DNA of 64,000 nucleotides from positions 4,130,379-4,194,378 of the forward strand of contig OY730170.1 of NCBI GenBank assembly GCA_963422465.1, given 5' to 3'. The DNA comes from Lichina pygmaea. Taxonomy: Eukaryota; Ascomycota; Lichinomycetes; Lichinales; Lichinaceae. The translations under genes were made by a program, and so were the position numbers. Below are positions 57,586 through 64,000 of this stretch, one piece after another; position 1 is the first letter of the stretch; each line of letters starts with the position of its first letter. The notes under the pieces are model-generated. The model saw only the letters and a list, made by a program, of their open reading frames with translations, ran no database searches and was not told the origin of the DNA.

Positions 57586-59831
57586 CTACGAAAGACCTAC
57601 CCAACCATAACACACTTCACCAAGCCATGTTCATGTCCTTGTCATATCTCAACAACCAGACCAAGCTATGCCAGTTGCTGGAAATAACAAGTTCCTTCAC
57701 AACATGTTTGCAGAGTTCATGTGAATTCAAGCTACCAACACCACTCCCAAGTCCAAGTCTGAACACACTGCTGACCCAGAGATCTTCAGTGGCAATGGTG
57801 GAAACACAGAAATCACACATGAGAAGCTTGAGAGCTTCATCATGTCACTGTCACTCAAGATGACACTCAACACTGACTGGTACCCCACGGAAACATCGCA
57901 GATTGCGTACGTCTTTTCATGCACAACTGGCACTGCACAGTCCTACATCTCAGCTAAGATCATGGCTGGCCAGTACATTGACTGGCACAACATTGTCCAA
58001 GATCTCCAGAATGCTTTCTCCAACCCAGACCCAGAGTTCCTAGCTCAGAGGAAGCTCATCACCTTACGTCAGGCCAACTATTCCTTTGCCAAGTTCTTCA
58101 CAGAGTTCAATCAGTATGCTCCACGCACAGGCTTCAACAACAAGGCCTTGAAGTGCCATCTTTGATGCGCTGTCTCTGAAGAGCTTGCCAAGCAGCTTGT
58201 CAGTATCAAACTCAAGGACATCAGCTATCAGAAGCTTGTTGAGGAATGCCAGCTGCAGGACAACCAGTTGCGTGCCACTTCTGCCAACTCTTGCTGTCTA
58301 CGTCAAGCACCTCCCACCCAAGCCTCAGTTCCACAGTCAGGGTTCATCAAGCCAGTCTTCACGCCACAGCCACCAAGTCCTACTATGGATCTCAGCCACT
58401 CTAAGCTGACACCAGAAGAGTGAGAACATCGCCAAAGCAAAGGCCTCTACTTCTACTGTGGGAACCAAGGTTATGTCTCAACCTTCTGTCCAGTGAAAAG
58501 CATACCTGTTGTTGCCACCACCACAACCACCACCAAGTCTGCCACTGTTGAGACTACTCCAGAGTCGGAAAACAAGTAGTCCTTGGTTATTGTCACACCC
58601 AAGAACATGAAAAGAATCTCCATGTTGGCTATCTGTCTCCAGACCAGCAGTTGGACAGCAAGTGCTTGTTTCTTCCTTGTATCCTAGATAGGAAATTCAA
58701 GTGCAATGCTCTCATCAACTCTGGCTGTTCAGCATTTGGCTGCATTGGTGCTTCCTTTGCGCAATCTCTTCACCAAGAACCTCTTCCCTACCCACGCACA
58801 TTGTGATTGTTTGATAGCAAGATGTCACAAACCACACATCTCGCCAAGACAATCATGACCACAGCACATGGCGTGCACCAGGAGGAAGTCTCTCTCTTTG
58901 TGTCTCCTGGCCTTCACTATGATGTGATTCTGGGGATGCCATGGCTCCAGAAGCACAGGCCACACATTGATTGGACAAACACCTCAATCATGTTCAAGTC
59001 AGATCACTGCTGATCCACATGCCTTAAGTCAAACAATAGCTATCCAATCTCTTTGGATTTTGAAGCCAAGACGTCTGCTGGAAAGTCTCAGGATCCCAAG
59101 CCCCTTTCTGCCACGCCAATCCCCATCAATGCTGCCATATTTTCTCTCCTTGCTGCCAAGCCAGATCACCAGGTGTTCAGTGTTTCTCTGAGAGATATTG
59201 AGCAGGTGTTGAAGCCAAAGAAGTGTGTGGATCCTGCCACACTTCTCCCTGCTCAGTACCACAAGTTCCTGGACGTCTTCAGCAAGGATGACACTGACAA
59301 GCTTCCTCCTCTACACCCAGGAGTTGACCACAAGATCAAGATGGAACCAGGAACTCAGGCACTCTCTGGACCTCTGTACAGCATGAGCAGAGAAGAACTT
59401 GAAGTTCTCAAGAAGTACCTGACAGAGAACCTGAACAAGAGCTTCATTTGAGCATCTTCATCACCTGCTGCTGCACCAGTCCTCTTTGTCAAGAAGCCAG
59501 GAGGTGGATTGTGTTTCTGTGTAGACTACAGAGCACTCAACACTATCACCATCAAGAACTGTTACCCCCTGCCACTGATCTGGGAGATGTTGGACCAGCT
59601 TTGCAAAGCTGTGTGGTACACCAAGCTTGACATTGTTGGTGCCTTCAACTGTATCTGGATAAAGGAAGGTGAAGAATGGAAGACTGCGTTCCGCACACGC
59701 TCAGGCCTCTACGAATACCTTGTCATGCCCTTTGGTCTTGCCAATGCTCCAAGCATGTTCTAGAACTACATCAATGATGTTTTGGGACCTGACATCCTTG
59801 ACGTCTTTGGCACTGCCTATGTGGATGACAT

Positions 59832-60947
59832 AGCCTGCAACAACTCGAACCTCCACATGGTGCAGGCTGGGAACCTCAGGGCAGTCGATGGTGGGCGGCT
59901 TCCCAGGCTGCTCGTAGTCGCTGCACCGAGAGCTAATCAAGTCACCGGTCGAGCTGCTGGTGTTGCGGAGCAACAGACCACCGGAGGTGTTGCGCAGGCA
60001 CCCTGGACACCCCTGTGAAACAGCTACAGCAGGACAGAGGACTGCGACCAAGCTTGGGAGATGAAAACCACCCGACAGACAACTACTGTGTACGCTACAG
60101 CCTGAAGCCAGCCCCACAGCTGGTGGATGTGAAGTCTAGGCGTCTGATAGGGCACCTCTGGAGTAGTCGAGAGGAGTTCTCGTCATGTCACCCTCCTAGC
60201 AGAGTCTCCAGCTAATGTGTGAGGATCTGCTAGGGGGGGAGTGGCCTTGGCACCACAGCATTGTTAATCAAACGCAGACCACCTGTTAAAGAAGGAGAGT
60301 GGTCGTACAAGGAGACATCACCACTCCAGTGCCTAAGGGCTGTGTGATAGCCAAAGTGCTGGCTTGATGGTTTTGCCTAAGGCCTTGCCACGAAGTCTCT
60401 TCGTACAATCCACAATCTGGGGCCAGGGGACTGGGTTATCCAGTGGGCCAACAGGTGCAACCGGGGCTCCACAGGTGACAGCAGACCAAGGAGAACTCCT
60501 CCCTACTTGGTTAGTGGGCTGGAAAGGCAGCCCTGCAGGTGCTGGCATGGCCTGCAGAGTCTGTAAGGCCTGCGAGGTATGGTCAGCCTTTGTACAAGAG
60601 ATCTGCGAAGGTAACGTGAAACAGTTAACAACTGCGAGGTGTGGCATATAATGGCAGTGACGGAGGTAGGGCCTGGGCCTACTACAAGACTGTCTATATG
60701 GCCTGAGAGGACAGATACGCATGCCAGTTTGTACGGAGTGCAGGCTTAGGCTGCAAACAACAAGCTCAGGGAGCAAACTACAGTTGGAGTGTGAGCTCTG
60801 GGCTGGTGACCCAGCGCTCTGAAGCAGGATCCCAGGGGTGAGCACGTACAGCGGAGTGCAAGAAACCTCGGGACTGTGGGAAAGCGTGGTAGAGACCCTG
60901 TGGGGGAGTGCCAACTCTACACTATGTTCTGGCATAGTACGACTGTG
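59832..60947 (+). other. 5' module of the composite LINE, unknown origin
   Basis: It is more G-rich than the surrounding retroelements and has no LTR, splice signature or recognisable domain. Short frames (60015-60215 and 60364-60651) contain no known motif. It could be a reverse-transcribed cellular RNA, the 5' UTR of another LINE, or a WEIRD-like module as in MINE. The coding or non-coding nature of the source RNA cannot be told. Confidence 0.6.
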
Positions 60948-62488
60948 GCTTGTGTTTGATGACTCTGAGTCTTCTGCTATTCCTATTCACTGTGGAGTTC
61001 CCCAAGGTTTCTCTTTATCTTCTATTCTATTTCTATTTTACATTTCTGAACTTCATGAAACTGTACACTCTCCTTCCACTGGTGTTTCTGCTCTGGGATT
61101 TGCAGATGATACAAATCTGCTTGCATTTGGACACTCTCTAAAAAGCAACCTTCTGAAGTTAAAGAACACACACCTCAAATGTCTATCATGGGCTGCAAGA
61201 CATGGAATAGTCTTCTCTCCTGAGAAATATAAAATACTTCATTTTTCCAGAAGAAGATCAGACAATCTTCAGCTTAAGCTCAGACTGGGGAATGTGATTC
61301 TAAGACCAAAAGAAGAAGTGCAAGTATTAGGAGTGTACCTGGATGCAAAACTCCACTGGCATAAGCACCAGAGAATTATTCTTCAAAAAGCCCAGAAAGC
61401 ACTTTCCTCTCTTTCTAGAACTTCATATTCTACTTGAGGTTTCCCAGTCCTCACATCACGTCTTGTGTACACTGCAATACTCAGATCTTTACTGAGTTAT
61501 ACTGTGGGGATCTGGTTCAATCCTCTAAGAAAATCTTCTAATATCTCTTCTCTTAGCACATTCCAGAACAAATGCCTGAGACTTATTGGAGGTGCCTTCA
61601 AAGCCACTCCATCTTTCTTATTAGAGAGTGAGCTTTTTCTTTTACCTCTAGATCTCTATTTCAAATTTCGCACAGCCTGTTTTCTCTCTTCTATTCAAAC
61701 CTCCTCTCTGAAAACACTTCTGGACAATATCTTTTCCAATATCTCCCACTATGCCTCTTCTGTGAAGAAACCTTTAAAGGAATCCTCAACTATCTCCCCC
61801 TATTGGAAGTTCACTTGGTTAAACCAATTAACTACTAACCAGGCGAGTTCAAAGAAAGAACTACAGAAACTCTTTGTTAAAGAGTGGGAAAACCAATGGG
61901 AGGAGAAGAAAAGAAAAAGCTACTCTGGGTGGCAGGTGTTTTGTCAAAAGTCTCACCACAAAAACCTGAAGCTCTACAAAGAGCTACAGAAAGCTGAGGC
62001 AAGTCTACTACTACAAACCAGAACTGGGAGAATTGGCCTGGCAAGTTTTCTATTCAGAGCTGGAGTTCCAGACTTTCCTACCCCTTTATGTGTCTGTGGT
62101 CAAGCAGAAGAGACAGTGAAACATATCACCTCTTCATGCTCTCTTTATTCAAGTCAAAGACAGCAAGCTTCTTTTAATTCTCAAGATTTCACTTCTATTA
62201 TTTCAAACCCAGAGCTTCTACAGAAGTTTCTATACTGGTTCATGTCTTTGAAAAGACTGAACCAGTTTAATCTGGCTTTCAAACTCCACTATTCACACTC
62301 TAATATCTAGAAGTTTTCTTTCTACCAGTCACTACAAGATTTCCTTTTGCTACATCCTCTAGTCACCCCCAGTCTTCAGTTTTTATTCCTCTAAAGGTTT
62401 TCTGAAGAAAATCACTCTTAGCTAGAAGATCTGCATGGCTGAAAAGCTACTATCAGTGTAAGAATCAAATAAAATAAAATAAAATAAA
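59832..62488 (+). mobile_element. Composite LINE: unknown 5' module fused to LINE 3' part
   Basis: A 2657-bp insertion in copy A5, bounded by the 13-bp duplication ATGTGGATGACAT (59819-59831 and 62489-62501). Its 3' module (about 60948-62488) is the Tad-like LINE from within the reverse transcriptase to the AATAAAATAAAAT tail. Its 5' module (59832 to about 60947) matches nothing else in the window. One duplication round the whole shows that the two parts integrated together. The LINE part keeps CGVPQGFSLS and GFADDTNLLAF, with one in-frame TGA near 61436. The layout resembles the chimeric MINE elements of Magnaporthe. Confidence 0.85.
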
Positions 62489-64000
62489 ATGTGGATGACA
62501 TCTTTATCTACAGTCAGACACTCAAGGAACACCAGAAGCACGTCAAGCTTGTTCTCAGTTGACTACGAGATACAAGCCTGCAAGTTGACATCTCCAAGTG
62601 TGACTTTGAAGTGCATCAAGTCAAGTACCTTGGCCTCATCATTCAGTCTGCCACTGAAGACGGCCAACCCAGATCTGTGAGCATAGACCCAGCCAAGACT
62701 GACGCCATCAAGGAGTGGAAGCCTCCTGCCAGTCTCAAGGAAGTGCAGAGCTTTATTGCCTTTGCAAACTTCTACCACTGGTTCATCAAAGACTTTGCCA
62801 AGCTTGCATCCCCACTCACAGCTCTGACCAAGAAGAATGTTGCCTTCAAGTGGGAAACCCCAGAGCAGCACTTGTTTGAAAGTATCAAGAAAGTGTTCAG
62901 CACTGCACCTATCCTGCAGCACTTTGATCTGGAGAAGGAGTGTGTTGTTGAGACTGACACTTCTGACTATGTCTCTAGTGCTGTCCTGTCACAGCCAGAC
63001 CATGAAGGAGTTCTACACCCTGTTGCCTTCTTGTCATGCCACCACCTGCCAGCAGAATGCAACTACAAGATCTACGACAAGAAGTTGCTGGCAATTGTCT
63101 GTGCCTTTGAAGAATAGCAAGCAGAGCTTGAAGGATCTCCAGAACCTGTCAAGGTGATCTCTGATCATAAGAACTTGGAGTACTTCATGTTGTCAAAGTG
63201 CTTTTCCCGCCGTCAAGCCTGTTGGAGCAAGTTCTTGTCACACTTCAATTTCAAGATCAGCTACTGTCCAGGCAGTCAGTGCAAGGCTGATACCCTCACT
63301 TGATGTTCCCAAGACCTCCTGTCAGACAGTGATCCCTGTCAAGACTTCATGGAGCAAGTCGTCCTCAAGCCCAAGAATCTTGCATATTCAGAGGTTCAAG
63401 TCAAGCCCATCCAGATCCTGAGACGTTCAGAAACTGCACCAGTTAACACTGAACCTGATGCTACACCTCTTTCAGATGTTATCCAAGCTACCTATAACAA
63501 CCTTGCTGAAAGTGATCCAGTGGCAACAGTGTCACAGATGCTAAGGGATAGTGTCAGGCACAGTCGAGAAGTGTCTCTCTCAGACTGCAGCTTGGAAAAT
63601 GACTATCTCTTCTACAAGAACTGACTCTAGATCTCTGAGAACAATAAGCTACGTCTACACCTGTTCCAAGAAGCCCATGACCAAGCAATAGCTAGCCACA
63701 CTGGGATTGCCAAGACCCACAATCTTCTGTCTTGTTGGTACTATTGGCCAAAGATGGTGAACATCATACAGCAGTACATCAGGAATTGTCATGTCTGCTC
63801 TTGAGCAAAGCCTGCCTGTGATCATCAAGGAGAGCTGCTATCTCTTCCTGTACCTCAGCAATATTGGTAGGATCTGGCTATGGATTTCATTACTGACTTG
63901 CCCAAGTCAAGAGATACCTGCTTCCCTGGTGCCAAGCACATCTGGGTCATCACTGACCATCTCACCAAAGAATGCCACTTTATGCCATGTGCTGAGATGA

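Larger units (their letters stand above)
57267..64000 (+). mobile_element. Family A Gypsy copy A5, running off the window
   Basis: Fossil Ty3/Gypsy chromovirus inserted in copy B2. Parts in order: 5' LTR (57267-57585), gag (about 57.65-58.45 kb), protease (about 58.65-59.0), reverse transcriptase (about 59.05-59.83, resuming at 62.49), RNase H (about 62.7-63.3) and integrase (about 63.6 to the window edge). It is split by the composite LINE at 59832-62488. It is broken, with roughly ten interruptions in the visible part. The 3' LTR is outside the window. Confidence 0.88.

Noticed and set aside
59782-60651. Short frames in the 5' module of the composite LINE as genes
   Set aside because: The first runs from Gypsy sequence into the insertion and the others have no recognisable motif; they are not called as coding.

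Overview
The window is a piece of a filamentous ascomycete (Pezizomycotina) nuclear genome. The evidence is short introns with GT..AG ends and CTAAC-type branch sites, a PRM1 mating-fusion gene, a BNA3-type kynurenine aminotransferase, an Mgs1/WRNIP1 ATPase, a SesB/NB-ARC/TPR STAND gene, and Tad-like LINEs and chromodomain Gypsy elements. A class or genus cannot be fixed from the sequence. No tRNA, rRNA, CRISPR array or prokaryote-type operon was seen.

Host half (1-34.7 kb). Genes are spaced by 0.3-2 kb of intergenic DNA rich in simple repeats and GTAC clusters. In order: a triple-KH RNA-binding protein (-); a 1726-residue low-complexity protein with an RGG-like stretch, internal tandem repeats and a C-terminal MYND-like zinc finger (+); a kynurenine aminotransferase whose reading frame needs a 14-nt microexon (-); the UBZ + AAA+ replication-maintenance ATPase MGS1 (+); the plasma-membrane fusion protein PRM1 (-); a possible small membrane protein (-); a conserved fungal type II membrane protein (-); a possible small secreted cysteine-rich protein (+); a nicotinamide riboside kinase with a long acidic insertion (-); and a STAND/NLR-like gene (+) ending in about ten near-identical TPR units. 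BNA3 and the riboside kinase both touch NAD metabolism but are 15 kb apart and are not evidence of a cluster.

Repeat half (34.74-64 kb). Almost everything is retroelement. The chromodomain Gypsy family called A here is present as one two-LTR element (34857-40172), two partial copies in opposite orientation (45451-47102 and 52431-55612), and a copy that begins at 57267 and runs off the window. A second chromodomain family, B, makes up 41657-45450 and 55613-57266. A Tad-like LINE is present four times: a nearly coding-complete copy (about 47103-52430) and three 5'-truncated copies. Two of the truncated copies have 12-13 bp target duplications, and one is flanked by a diverged 70-bp repeat. Nesting gives a relative order: one LINE was split by A1; one LINE landed in B; A5 landed in B and was then hit by a LINE.

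The most unusual object is 59832-62488. About 1.1 kb of sequence with no match elsewhere in the window is fused to the 3' part of the LINE, and the pair is bounded by a 13-bp target duplication. It entered the genome as one unit, comparable to the chimeric MINE elements known in Magnaporthe. Other leads are the TPR array with 2-bp slips in the STAND gene, the 8-cysteine secreted candidate next to the repeat-rich region, and the 14-nt microexon.
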